Assembly (NCBI GenBank): GCA_937989665.1
Contig: CALKRN010000021.1
Location: 1-64,000 of the forward strand
Origin: an uncultured Desulfomicrobiaceae bacterium
GTDB lineage: Bacteria; Desulfobacterota; Desulfovibrionia; Desulfovibrionales; Desulfomicrobiaceae
Reading direction: 5' to 3'
Length of the DNA stretch: 64,000 nt
This document shows, in pieces, positions 1 through 8,167 of the stretch. The position numbers and the translations under genes are program-made. Below the pieces are notes generated by a model. That model searched no databases. It was not told the origin of the DNA and saw only the letters and a program-made list of their open reading frames with translations. How positions within the stretch are numbered: the stretch's first letter is position 1; each line of letters opens with the position of its first letter.

Positions 1-536
1 ACCGAATAGAGGTTGCGCAGGCCTTCGCGCATGGCCAGGGCCACCTCGGGGTTGGCGAGGTTATCCAGGATGGGCTTGTCGTACTCGTCCACCAGGACCA
101 CCGCCCGCTGGCCATGGGTCTCGGCGGCGCGGGTGATGAGCAGGGCAAAGCGGCGGTGGACATCGGCCTCGCGCCCCGGGATGGAGACCCCAAGGCGCTG
201 GGCATTGTCATCGAGCAGGTCATGGATGTGGGTATCAAGGTCCCCTCGCTCTTCCAGCCGCCCTTCGGCGAAGCTCAGGCGCACTACCGGATGCTGCACG
301 CCCCAGTCCCAGTTGTTTTCGAGGTACAGCCCAGCAAAGAGCCGCTTGGTGCCAGAGAAGGCCTCGGCCAGGGTATCGAGAAACAGGGATTTACCAAAGC
401 GCCTGGGCCGGGAGAGGAAATAGTATTTTCCAGCCGCAGCGAGCTTTGCCACAAAAGGGGTTTTATCCACGTAATAGTAGCCTTCGTCGCGGATCTCGCG
501 CAGGTTCTGGATGCCAATAGGAAGTTTTTGGCGCAC
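1..536 (-). CDS. AAA-ATPase-like protein, N-terminal part (cut by window edge)
   Basis: About 178 residues of a larger protein are visible. The sequence matches the AAA-ATPase-like (PF09820) family, which usually carries a C-terminal PD-(D/E)XK nuclease-like domain that would lie outside the window. Visible family signatures are LPIGIQNLREI at residues 5-15, a YYVDKTPF motif at 21-28, a nucleotide-binding SRPRRFGKS stretch at 42-50 and a Walker B-like VVLVDEYDKP at 146-155. I chose the GTG start at 536 because a GGAGG lies just upstream and the signature begins straight after it. Cellular role is unknown for this family; members are often multicopy and have been linked to mobile or defence islands. 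A decayed copy of the same N-terminus lies at about 57561-57716 in this window. Confidence 0.8.
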   Translation of the reverse strand, partial: MRQKLPIGIQNLREIRDEGYYYVDKTPFVAKLAAAGKYYFLSRPRRFGKSLFLDTLAEAFSGTKRLFAGLYLENNWDWGVQHPVVRLSFAEGRLEERGDLDTHIHDLLDDNAQRLGVSIPGREADVHRRFALLITRAAETHGQRAVVLVDEYDKPILDNLANPEVALAMREGLRNLYS

Positions 537-562
537 GTTGCTCCCTCCAGGAAAAAAGAGCG

Positions 563-859
563 TTACTGCGGTACGTATTCGGTCTTTTTGAGCACCCCGC
601 CCTCGAAGGTAAGGACATAGAACCCTCCTGGCACGGCGTAGGTAAGCTCATACACCGTGAACTTCCGGAGTTCGCGGCGTCGTTCGTTGAGGTAGGAGAC
701 CTCGCCCACTTCGCGTTCAGTCAGGGGAGGGCCGCATTTGGCAGTTACTTTGGCCATGATGGTGCCTGGGGTCATGAGGTCTCCCTGGCAGCGGAGGTCC
801 ACGGCCAACAAGGAGGAGGGTGTTATGAGCAGAAGGGCAAGGCAAAGGCAGGTGCGCAT
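563..859 (-). CDS. Small exported DUF2845-like protein
   Basis: A 98-residue protein with an N-terminal signal peptide (hydrophobic residues 4-19, likely cleavage after LLA). The mature part begins with a Cys-containing CQGDLMTPG segment followed by KCGPP, the paired-cysteine pattern of DUF2845 proteins. That family is made of small periplasmic proteins of unknown function, related in layout to SmpA/OmlA-type beta folds. It is divergent from typA. A weak AAGGGA Shine-Dalgarno precedes the ATG at 859. Assignment to DUF2845 is by motif recollection. Confidence 0.72.
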   Translation of the reverse strand: MRTCLCLALLLITPSSLLAVDLRCQGDLMTPGTIMAKVTAKCGPPLTEREVGEVSYLNERRRELRKFTVYELTYAVPGGFYVLTFEGGVLKKTEYVPQ

Positions 860-871
860 TCTTGACGTCCC

Positions 872-899
872 TTGGAGTTGGTGGCTAACGAGATATATC
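872..899 (+). promoter_or_regulatory. Candidate sigma70-type promoter for typA
   Basis: TTGGAG at 872-877 and TATATC at 894-899 are spaced by 16 bases. They lie between the divergent DUF2845 gene and typA, and transcription would begin near 906. Pattern match only. Confidence 0.35.
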
Positions 900-917
900 C
901 GCGTGCTGCGGTCTTTC

Positions 918-942
918 GGGCTTCGCCAGGGAGCCCTTTTTT
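918..942 (+). terminator. Terminator-like hairpin in the typA leader
   Basis: GGGCT (918-922) pairs with AGCCC (932-936), with one extra wobble pair possible, and TTTTTT follows at 937-942. The neighbouring upstream gene points the other way, so no plus-strand gene in view needs terminating here. The hairpin sits 22 bases before the typA start codon and just before its Shine-Dalgarno, so it may act as an attenuator. Confidence 0.5.
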
Positions 943-963
943 ATGTTCGAAGGAGAAACATTC

Positions 964-2784
964 ATGCATCGAAACGAAGCCCTGCGCAACATCGCCATCA
1001 TCGCCCACGTGGACCACGGGAAAACGACCCTGGTGGATGCCATGTTCCGGCAATCGGGGCTCGTGCGGCAGGGGCAAGCTATTGAGGATCGCTTGCTCGA
1101 CCGCCTTGATTTGGAGCGAGAACGAGGGATTACCATTGCAGCCAAGAACTGCTCGGTTCGGTGGAAGGGGGTCAAGATCAACATTGTGGACACCCCAGGT
1201 CATGCGGACTTTGGCGGCGAGGTGGAGCGGGCGCTCTCCATGGTGGATGGCGCCGTGCTCTTGGTGGATGCCTCTGAGGGTCCCCTCCCCCAGACCCGCT
1301 TTGTCCTCGGTAAGGCCCTGGCAGCAGGATTGCCGCTGATCGTCGTCCTCAACAAGATCGATCGCCCTGATGCCCGGCCGCAGGAGGTGCTCAGCGAGGT
1401 CTATGACCTTTTCATCGACCTTGGCGCCGATGAGGAGCAACTGGAGTTCCCAGTGCTCTATGCCGTGGGACGCGATGGTGTGGCCTCTACCAGCCTTGAG
1501 GCCCCGGGGACGGATTTGGCGCCGCTTTTTGATGTCATCGTGGCGCATATCCCAGGGCCGGCGTCCCTGCCAGAGGCCCCTGTGGCGATACTCGTCTCGG
1601 ATATTGGCTATTCCGATTATCTCGGCCGACTGGCTGTGGGTAAGGTGCAACGGGGAGTCCTGGAGGACAAGACAGAGCTCGTGTGTCTTGGGGAGACGGA
1701 AACCGTGTTCCGGCCGACGCGAATCCAGACCTATGAGGGAATCCGTCTTGTGGATGCGAGCCGGGTGGAGTGTGGGGACATCACGGTGGTAGCTGGTCTC
1801 GAAGGGGTGGCCATCGGCGATACCTTGTGCAGCCGGCAGCAACCTGTGCGGTTGCCGCGGCTGCGGGTCGACGAACCGACCGTGGCCATGCGTTTTGGCA
1901 TCAACACTTCGCCTTTGGCCGGTCGGGAAGGCACGTTGGTCCAATCGCGGCACATCAAAGATCGCCTCTTGCGCGAGGCCAGGGCAAACGTCGCCATTCA
2001 GGTGGAAGAGACCGAGGATCGCGACGCTTTGCTTGTCAAGGGCCGAGGGGAGTTCCAGCTGGCGATCCTCCTTGAGACCATGCGCCGGGAGGGCTTTGAG
2101 CTGACCGTGAGCCGACCGGAAGTTATTCTCAAGCGGGACGGGGAGACGGTCCTCGAACCCATGGAGCGGGTGCATGTGGATTGTGGCGAGGCCTTTCTTG
2201 GCGTGGTCACGGAAAAGTTGTCTTTGCGCCGGGCCAAGCTGATGAACCTCGTCAACCACGGCAGTGGCCGGGTGCGGTTGGAGTTTGTGGCGCCGTCGCG
2301 AGCGCTCATCGGCTATCGGGATGAATTTTTGACCGACACCAAGGGGACGGGGATTCTGCACTCGTTGTTTGAAGGCTATGGTCCCCATCGAGGGGAATTC
2401 CCCTCTCGTTTTACGGGTTCGTTGGTAGCGGATCGCTTTGGCCAGGCCGTGGCCTATGCCCTTTTTAATCTTGAACCCCGGGGGCGCCTCTTTGTCCAGC
2501 CGGGGGACCCTGTCTATGAAGGCATGATCATCGGTGAGCACAACCGCGATGGGGACCTCGACGTTAACCCATGCAAGGAGAAGAAACTCACCAATCTGCG
2601 GGCTGCCGGGAAGGATGAGAACATCGTCCTTACCCCGGTTCTTCCCATGACCCTGGAGCGGGCCATCAATTGGATCCGTGAGGACGAGATGGTGGAGGTC
2701 ACGCCGCTGGCGGTGCGGTTGCGCAAGGCCGAGCTTTCAGCCCAGAAGCGCCATAGTTTGCGGGTGCGTGCCAAAAAGGAGTAG
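964..2784 (+). CDS. typA: Ribosome-associated GTPase TypA/BipA
   Basis: A 606-residue translational GTPase of the BipA/TypA family, which binds 70S ribosomes, assists 50S assembly and supports growth under cold or other stress. The GTP-binding motifs are intact: AHVDHGKTT at 14-22, RGIT at 54-57, DTPGH at 76-80 and NKID at 130-133. The EF-G-like domains and the family C-terminal domain follow, giving the usual family length. An in-frame ATG at 943 exists, but the ATG at 964 is preferred: AAGGAG sits about nine bases before it and the family N-terminus ([12 protein letters not shown]) starts there. Leader hairpin 918-942 may regulate it. The FAD oxidoreductase starts two bases after the stop, so the two are probably co-transcribed. 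Confidence 0.97.
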   Translation: MHRNEALRNIAIIAHVDHGKTTLVDAMFRQSGLVRQGQAIEDRLLDRLDLERERGITIAAKNCSVRWKGVKINIVDTPGHADFGGEVERALSMVDGAVLLVDASEGPLPQTRFVLGKALAAGLPLIVVLNKIDRPDARPQEVLSEVYDLFIDLGADEEQLEFPVLYAVGRDGVASTSLEAPGTDLAPLFDVIVAHIPGPASLPEAPVAILVSDIGYSDYLGRLAVGKVQRGVLEDKTELVCLGETETVFRPTRIQTYEGIRLVDASRVECGDITVVAGLEGVAIGDTLCSRQQPVRLPRLRVDEPTVAMRFGINTSPLAGREGTLVQSRHIKDRLLREARANVAIQVEETEDRDALLVKGRGEFQLAILLETMRREGFELTVSRPEVILKRDGETVLEPMERVHVDCGEAFLGVVTEKLSLRRAKLMNLVNHGSGRVRLEFVAPSRALIGYRDEFLTDTKGTGILHSLFEGYGPHRGEFPSRFTGSLVADRFGQAVAYALFNLEPRGRLFVQPGDPVYEGMIIGEHNRDGDLDVNPCKEKKLTNLRAAGKDENIVLTPVLPMTLERAINWIREDEMVEVTPLAVRLRKAELSAQKRHSLRVRAKKE

Positions 2785-2786
2785 CC

Positions 2787-4169
2787 ATGGAACAATTTGA
2801 TGCCATCATTGTGGGCGGCGGCCCGGCAGGGCTTTTTGCAGCGGTGCACCTGGCCGAGACGACCTCCTTGCGGGTGCTTTTGATCGACAAAGGCCGCAGG
2901 CCCCACAAACGCCATTGTCCGCTCTCCGGGGACCAAGAGTGTGTGGGCTGCCGCCCCTGTAACATCCTTGCGGGCCTTGGCGGGGCAGGACTTTTTTCCG
3001 ACGGCAAACTCAATTTTATCCACAAACTGGGGAAGACCGATCTCACCCAGTTTCTCACCGTATCCGAGGCCATGCGCCTTATCGACGAGACCGAAGCCAT
3101 CTTCAACCGTTTTGGCATGGATGGCCTGGTCTATCCCACGGACATGGAGCGAGCGCTTGCCCTGCGCAAAGAGGCGCGCAAGGTGGGGGTCGATTTGCTT
3201 ATCATCAAGCAAAAGCATCTGGGCAGTGACAACCTGCCTGGGCATATTGCCGCCATGGTGGCGGCCATCGAAGAGCGCGGGGTGACGGTGCGCACCTTGG
3301 AGGCGGTGGAAGATATCCTCGTGGAGAGCGGTCGGGTGCGGGGAGTGCGCACGGACAAAGGAGAATATCGGGCGCCATTTGTCCTCCTCGCCCCTGGTCG
3401 GGTGGGGGCGGATTGGGTGGGTGCCATCGCCCAGCGCCATGGATTGCGCGTCTCCCAGCGCGGCATCGAAGTCGGGGTGCGGGTGGAGGTGCATAACGAG
3501 ATTATGCAGGACCTCTGCCAAGTCATTTATGATCCGACGTTCTTTATCCGCACCACCAAGTATGATGACCAGACACGAACTTTTTGTACCAATTATGGTG
3601 GCTATATTGCCCAGGAAAACTACCACGGATTTGTGTGCGTCAACGGCCATGCCTACATGGAGAAAAAGTCGGAGAATACGAACTTTGCATTTCTCTCCAA
3701 GGTTGTGCTCAATGACCCTGTCACCGACAATCAGGCCTACGGTGAGTCCATTGGTCGTCTTGCCACCCTCATCGGCGGGGGTAAGCCCATTCTCCAGCGC
3801 TATGGAGACCTCAAACGCGGTCGGCGCTCCACCTGGAACCGTATTCGCCATAGTTCCATCGAGCCGACCCTCACGAAGGTCACCTGTGGCGACATCGCCA
3901 TGGCCCTGCCAGAGCGCATCCTGACGAACCTCATGGAGGGACTGGAGAAGCTCAACTTGGTGGTGCCTGGGGTGGCCAATGACGAAACCCTATTGTATGC
4001 CCCGGAAATCAAGTTTTTTGCCACCCAGGTGGAATGCGGGCCAGACCTGCAGACTGCCATTAGCGGGTTGTATATGGCAGGGGATGGCCCAGGGGTGGCG
4101 GGCAACATTGTTTCCGCGGCGGCCACAGGACTTTTGGCGGCTAAAGGTATTGCAGCCGCAGCGCGATAG
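2787..4169 (+). CDS. FAD-dependent oxidoreductase (COG2509-like)
   Basis: A 460-residue flavoprotein with an N-terminal Rossmann dinucleotide fold (VGGGPAG at 9-15) and a C-terminal GDGPGVAGNIVSAAATG segment that closes the FAD site. It resembles the NAD/FAD-utilising dehydrogenases of COG2509, whose substrates are unknown. Residues 44-58 hold four cysteines spaced C-x7-C-x2-C-x2-C right after the Rossmann motif, which could bind a metal or an iron-sulfur cluster (inference). It begins two bases after the typA stop, suggesting translational coupling. A long perfect palindrome lies 59 bases downstream. Confidence 0.88.
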   Translation: MEQFDAIIVGGGPAGLFAAVHLAETTSLRVLLIDKGRRPHKRHCPLSGDQECVGCRPCNILAGLGGAGLFSDGKLNFIHKLGKTDLTQFLTVSEAMRLIDETEAIFNRFGMDGLVYPTDMERALALRKEARKVGVDLLIIKQKHLGSDNLPGHIAAMVAAIEERGVTVRTLEAVEDILVESGRVRGVRTDKGEYRAPFVLLAPGRVGADWVGAIAQRHGLRVSQRGIEVGVRVEVHNEIMQDLCQVIYDPTFFIRTTKYDDQTRTFCTNYGGYIAQENYHGFVCVNGHAYMEKKSENTNFAFLSKVVLNDPVTDNQAYGESIGRLATLIGGGKPILQRYGDLKRGRRSTWNRIRHSSIEPTLTKVTCGDIAMALPERILTNLMEGLEKLNLVVPGVANDETLLYAPEIKFFATQVECGPDLQTAISGLYMAGDGPGVAGNIVSAAATGLLAAKGIAAAAR

Positions 4170-4422
4170 GAAGGGAAAAAAGCGCGCGTTTCAAGCCTGG
4201 GATAGTTGCGGCGCGTTGTCTTCGTCTCGTCGGGGTCCACAGTGGACCCCGACGGTGGGGGCGGGGCGGATTGAACGTGCTTTGCCCTTGGAGCAGGGGC
4301 TTGAGCTGGAGAAACTTCAGCAAGGGATAGATTCAGAGCCGTTGGGCCGCAGCGGGTGGTCTGGCGTACGGCCTCCAGCGGGAGGCGTTTTTGGAGGCCT
4401 TAAAGGAGGCTGCGGAAGATAC
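4170..4422. other. Intergenic spacer after the FAD oxidoreductase
   Basis: A 253-base gap. It contains the perfect palindrome at 4228-4254 and a G-rich stretch just after it. No credible gene or T-rich terminator tail was seen, and AAAGGAGG at 4403-4410 may serve the next gene. Confidence 0.5.
4228..4254. repeat. 27-base perfect palindrome
   Basis: Arms CGTCGGGGTCCAC (4228-4240) and GTGGACCCCGACG (4242-4254) surround a single A. There is no poly-T on either side. It may be an extragenic palindromic element, a rho-independent-like pause hairpin or a protein-binding site. Confidence 0.75.
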
Positions 4423-5391
4423 ATGGTACCCCCTCCACGGTTTGAAACGTCTCCAGTGGTGACAATCGCCTGGACAGTCTTCCACCTCGAGACCCTCCCG
4501 CAGGTGGAAGCAGTCATGGCCAACCATGACCGAGTAATCCTCGAAGAGCCGCCTACACCGGGCTTTGCCGAGATGCTGGCCGGTGAGATGGAGATAGAGG
4601 CGTATCTTGAACTCACAGATTTTGAGTTCCCGGCCTACCAGAGCGCCCAATGCGCCATGCTGCGCCGCCTTCATGAGCGCGGCGTGCGGATCCTCCAAGT
4701 CCATCCCTGGCTCCAGGAGCTTGTGGCTGTGCAGGAGTTTTTTCTCGCAGGCGGTAGTCCTGCGGACCTTGCGCCTGAGTCTCCGGCCGCACAGGTCTAT
4801 GCCTGTGAGCGCGCTTGGACTGAGAAGTTGTTGGCCTTTTATCAGGCGGCAGGAGGGAACTCCTTTGAGGCCATGGTGGAGGCGGTGATTGCTTTTGCCA
4901 AAGCCGATGCTGCGAAGTTTGAAGAGCAAGACACGTGGCGGGCGCGGGCTATTGTCCCCCTTGTGGCCTCGGTGGGGGGGCGCGTTTATGTAGAGGCTGG
5001 GGCGTTGCACTGGAGGCTGTGGCAGCAGCTGTGGCGCCAGGGGGTGCGACCACGGCCGTGGCACGTCCTTGGTTCCACGGCGCGCAGCCATGTGGGCCGC
5101 CGGCTGCTTGCCCCGGGCGATCTCCTTACCTTGCGTTTTCTTGTGGGCGCGACCCCAGAGAGAGCGCGGGAGCGACTCTTGGCTGCACGGACGTTAGTGT
5201 ACAATCGCCTTATCACTAAAGAAGAGCTCTTTCCCTCGCCCCAAGTCTCCTTCCCCCACTTGGTTCAGGAGGCCGCGATCCTCCAGCGTCTTGCCACCCT
5301 TGATTTTGATACCTGCCGCCAGCTTTTCTTTCGGCTTCGGCATCTGTCTCCAGCGGCGGCCTGGGAAGTGCTGCAACGGGAGGTCCAATGA
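4423..5391 (+). CDS. Putative TraB/ChaN/EreA-like (Tiki superfamily) protein
   Basis: A 322-residue soluble protein without signal peptide that I do not recognise by name. Its layout recalls the TraB/PrgY, ChaN and EreA superfamily: a strand ending in a histidine (AWTVFH, H21), a paired acidic motif (VILEEPP, 40-44), a middle strand GVRILQVHPW (87-96), an RxR at 173-175 and a late GALH motif (193-196) after strand RVYVEA. That superfamily uses two GxxH-type motifs plus Glu and Arg. The match is structural pattern reading, not a confirmed homology. The start is uncertain: ATG 4423 follows AAAGGAGG at a long distance, and GTG 4459 is an alternative. Its stop overlaps the next ATG (ATGA), so it is coupled to the dikinase-like gene. 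Confidence 0.6.
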   Translation: MVPPPRFETSPVVTIAWTVFHLETLPQVEAVMANHDRVILEEPPTPGFAEMLAGEMEIEAYLELTDFEFPAYQSAQCAMLRRLHERGVRILQVHPWLQELVAVQEFFLAGGSPADLAPESPAAQVYACERAWTEKLLAFYQAAGGNSFEAMVEAVIAFAKADAAKFEEQDTWRARAIVPLVASVGGRVYVEAGALHWRLWQQLWRQGVRPRPWHVLGSTARSHVGRRLLAPGDLLTLRFLVGATPERARERLLAARTLVYNRLITKEELFPSPQVSFPHLVQEAAILQRLATLDFDTCRQLFFRLRHLSPAAAWEVLQREVQ

Positions 5392-7424
5392 CGGTGCTTC
5401 TTGTTACCCAGCCCGGAGCTCCGGATCTGCCGCAGGACTACGGGGCCAAGGCACGCCATCTGCAGCTTCTTGCCCGTGCTGGGATTCGGGTCCCCGCCAG
5501 CGTGCTTGTGCCTGCTCAGGCCTATACAGACTTTGTGGCGCTCCACGGGCTTGGCCCGCAGATCGCGGCCTTTGTGCGCGCTGTAGAAGGGGTCACGCGC
5601 TGGGAAGAGGTTTGGGAAGCGGCCTTGCAGCTACGTTCTCGCTTTATGGCCGCGCCGATCCCTGCGCAGTGGCTTGCGGCCATTGAAGCAGGAGCCCGTA
5701 GCGTCGGTCCTGGGCCGTGGGCTGTGCGCTCCTGTGCCTTGGAAGAAGATGGCCGGCTTTCCCATGCGGGCTTGCATGACTCGGTCCTGGGGGTGGATGC
5801 CTTGGGCCTGGAGCGGGCAGTGCGGCAGGTCTGGGCCTCGCTGTGGTCGGATCGGGCAGTCCTTTACCGGACAGAGCTTGGGCTTGATGCAGCGACTTCG
5901 GCCATGGCCGTGCTCCTTCAGCCCATGGTGGCAGGTCGGGTTTCTGGGGTTCTGTTTACCGCAAACCCAATGCATGAAGGCCAGCTTGTCATTGAGGCTG
6001 CTGTTGGGGGAGTCCAAGCCGTGGTAGAAGATACCGCACCTCTTTTTCGGGTAGTGGTGGACCGAGAGCAGGGGGAGATCCGCGTCCGCAGTGGCGAGTC
6101 AGTCCTGCTCGACGAAGAAGTGGCCCAGCTCGTTCAAATGGGCCTTGCTGTAGAGCACCTCCTCGGCGCTCCTCAGGATGTGGAATGGACCTGGGACGAC
6201 GCCGGGGTGGTCGTGCTCCAGGCCCGGCCGATCACCAGTCTTCGCGTTTTGCCTGACGCCCAGGGGTGGAGACAGGCAGACAAGCGCCCATGGTACTTGA
6301 GCCTCACCCGCACCCACGCCAATCTCGAGCGGCTCCATCAGACGCTGACGACCTCCATTTTACCTGCCATGGAGGCCGAGGCCGTGGCCATGCCGGCGGT
6401 GGAAGGTCTCGTTGATGCCGAACTCCTCAGCCAAATCCACTACCGCCAAAAGCGACTCCAGTTTTGGGAAGAGGTCTATTTTCGTCACTGCATTCCCCTC
6501 GCGCATGCTGTGCGCCAATTGGGTACTCTGGTGGCAGACGTCCTCGCCCCAAAGGACCCCTTTGCCTTTCTCGATCTGCTGCGAGGAACGGATCTGGCCG
6601 CCCTGCGTCGCAACGAGGCCTTGTTTGCCATGGCCCGCCAGGCTGCAGCTGATCCAGCGGCCTTGGCGGCCCTTGGCCGCGGGGAGGTACCGCCGCTGCT
6701 GGCAGAGGCCATGGCGGCCTTTCAGGCCGAGCTTGGCAATCTGCTGTGTGCTACTTCCTGGTGCGAGGAAGGAGATGCCCCATTGGCCCGATTTATCGCC
6801 ATGGTAGCGACCCAACCGCAGCCTCGGCAACAAGAGACGCGCTCTCTTCAGGCCCATGACCTGGAGGCGCAACTGCTCGCCAAAGCCCCTCATCCACACG
6901 AGGCGCGAGCGATCCTTGACCTTGCCCGGGCAGCTTATGCCCTGCGGGATAACGACAACCTCGTTTTGGGCCGGCTTCGAGAACGTTTGGCAGAGGCGGA
7001 AGCCGAGGCCCGCCGCCGCGGATTGTCCCTTGCAGAGCGTGCGGCATCAGGCGCTTCAGGGCAAAAGGGGGGTGGGTGTGTGTTGCGCGGCACCCCTGCT
7101 GCCCCTGGCGTCGCCCATGGTATGGCCCGGGTAGTCCGTTCACCTCAGGACGTGTGGCGCGTCCAGCCAGGGGAGGTCCTTGTCTGCGATGCCCTGGACC
7201 CGACTATGACGTTTGCCATCCTTTTGGTGGCTGGCATTGTGGAGCGCCGGGGCGGGATGCTCGTTCATGGGGCGATTATCGCTCGGGAGTATGGTATCCC
7301 CTGCGTCACGGGTATCCCGGAGGTGGTGGATCGCATCCCAGATGGGGAGCATCTCATGGTAGATGGATTTCGGGGCGAGGTGCGCCTGGGGGGCTGTCTT
7401 GACCCCTCGGCTCCGTTCGAGTAG
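5388..7424 (+). CDS. PEP-synthase/rifampin-phosphotransferase-like dikinase
   Basis: A 678-residue protein with an N-terminal ATP-grasp domain of the PPDK/PEP-synthase type (AVRSCALEEDG at 112-122, VSGVLFTANP and VVLQARPIT later), a helical middle region of about 280 residues, and a C-terminal swivelling phosphohistidine domain (VHGAIIAREYGIP, catalytic His about 627). The TIM-barrel PEP-binding domain of true PEP synthase is absent. This three-part order is that of rifampin phosphotransferase (Rph), which moves the beta-phosphate of ATP onto a small molecule. The middle domain sets the substrate and is not recognisable, so the substrate is unknown. It is coupled to the preceding gene by an ATGA overlap. 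A hairpin with poly-T follows at 7462-7501. Confidence 0.85.
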   Translation: MTVLLVTQPGAPDLPQDYGAKARHLQLLARAGIRVPASVLVPAQAYTDFVALHGLGPQIAAFVRAVEGVTRWEEVWEAALQLRSRFMAAPIPAQWLAAIEAGARSVGPGPWAVRSCALEEDGRLSHAGLHDSVLGVDALGLERAVRQVWASLWSDRAVLYRTELGLDAATSAMAVLLQPMVAGRVSGVLFTANPMHEGQLVIEAAVGGVQAVVEDTAPLFRVVVDREQGEIRVRSGESVLLDEEVAQLVQMGLAVEHLLGAPQDVEWTWDDAGVVVLQARPITSLRVLPDAQGWRQADKRPWYLSLTRTHANLERLHQTLTTSILPAMEAEAVAMPAVEGLVDAELLSQIHYRQKRLQFWEEVYFRHCIPLAHAVRQLGTLVADVLAPKDPFAFLDLLRGTDLAALRRNEALFAMARQAAADPAALAALGRGEVPPLLAEAMAAFQAELGNLLCATSWCEEGDAPLARFIAMVATQPQPRQQETRSLQAHDLEAQLLAKAPHPHEARAILDLARAAYALRDNDNLVLGRLRERLAEAEAEARRRGLSLAERAASGASGQKGGGCVLRGTPAAPGVAHGMARVVRSPQDVWRVQPGEVLVCDALDPTMTFAILLVAGIVERRGGMLVHGAIIAREYGIPCVTGIPEVVDRIPDGEHLMVDGFRGEVRLGGCLDPSAPFE

Positions 7425-7427
7425 AAA
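7399..7427 (+). promoter_or_regulatory. Candidate sigma70-type promoter for greA
   Basis: TTGACC at 7399-7404 and TAGAAA at 7422-7427 are separated by 17 bases and overlap the end of the preceding gene. Transcription from here would begin near 7434 and include the hairpin at 7462-7501. Pattern match only. Confidence 0.35.
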
Positions 7428-7461
7428 GTCTTCACTTTAGACAGGGAAAGCCTGTTGTAGC

Positions 7462-7501
7462 GCTTTGTTCATGAAATGGAGTGAACAAAGCCTCTTTTTT
7501 T
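7462..7501 (+). terminator. Rho-independent terminator / greA leader hairpin
   Basis: GCTTTGTTCA (7462-7471) and TGAACAAAGC (7482-7491) form a perfect ten-base-pair stem with a ten-base loop, followed by seven T at 7495-7501. It lies 37 bases after the dikinase-like gene and 33 bases before greA. It can end the upstream operon or attenuate greA. Confidence 0.85.
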
Positions 7502-7534
7502 GTTCCCTTTGAAAGGCGAGGAGCATGTTGATTT

Positions 7535-8023
7535 ATGAGTCGTATTCCCATTTCTGTGGAAGGGTATAAGCGTCTTGAAAAAGAGCTTGAGGCCCTCAAA
7601 AAAGAGCGGCCTGCAGTCATCCAGGCCATTAAAGAAGCCAGGGAAGAAGGCGATCTTCGGGAAAATGCGGGCTATGATGCGGCTCGGGAACGGCAAGGCC
7701 TGCTTGAAGCCAAGATTGCCCAGATTGAGTCGCGCATGGTCCAGTTCGAAGTCATCGACATCGACCAGCTTCAAAGTGATCGGGTCATTTTTGGGGCCAC
7801 GGTGGAGCTCGAAGACTTGGATACCGGCGAGATCAAGGTCTATACGCTGCTTGGTCCAGATGAGGCAGACTCCAGCAAAGGGACTATCTCCATCGAATCC
7901 CCGGTAGGTCGGGCGTTGCTTGGCAAGCGTGTGGGAGACGAGGTGTCGGTGCAAGTCCCTAAAGGGACGGTGAACTACGAGGTCCGCTCCATCCGCTTTC
8001 TGGGCAGCGCGGTCTTGCGCTGA
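7535..8023 (+). CDS. greA: Transcription elongation factor GreA
   Basis: A 162-residue GreA. The N-terminal antiparallel coiled coil includes the tip sequence EEGDLRENAGYDAARE (about residues 36-51), whose acidic residues reach into RNA polymerase to trigger cleavage of backtracked RNA. The C-terminal FKBP-like domain contains VGRALLGKRVGDEVSV. Length is normal. The start at 7535 follows a GAGGAG, with a rather long spacer. The poly-T hairpin directly upstream resembles the arrangement in Escherichia coli, where the greA leader contains a terminator producing short leader RNAs (GraL). Confidence 0.96.
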   Translation: MSRIPISVEGYKRLEKELEALKKERPAVIQAIKEAREEGDLRENAGYDAARERQGLLEAKIAQIESRMVQFEVIDIDQLQSDRVIFGATVELEDLDTGEIKVYTLLGPDEADSSKGTISIESPVGRALLGKRVGDEVSVQVPKGTVNYEVRSIRFLGSAVLR

Positions 8024-8096
8024 GATGGTGCCCAGCGTGCCGCGGGGTGCGTCGGGGTGTCCTAAGCAGCCTCTCCGCCCGAGAGAGGGTACGCCG

Positions 8097-8138
8097 CGAT
8101 ACACCAAAGGCGGCCCATGTTGCTCAGCCGAAGCGCTC
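8097..8138. repeat. 42-base direct repeat, copy 1
   Basis: Begins CGATACACCAAAGG and ends AGCCGAAGCGCTC. It matches 8168-8209 at 38 of 42 positions, with copy starts 71 bases apart. Neither copy is part of a recognised coding region. Confidence 0.8.
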
Positions 8139-8167
8139 TTGGAGACAAATGGACCGAGACCGCAAAG

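Noticed and set aside
823-2541. Minus-strand open frame of 572 codons opposite typA
   Set aside because: Shadow of typA; no domain signatures and no ribosome-binding site.
2514-3851. Minus-strand open frame of 445 codons opposite the FAD oxidoreductase
   Set aside because: Shadow frame; the plus-strand flavoprotein motifs are clear.
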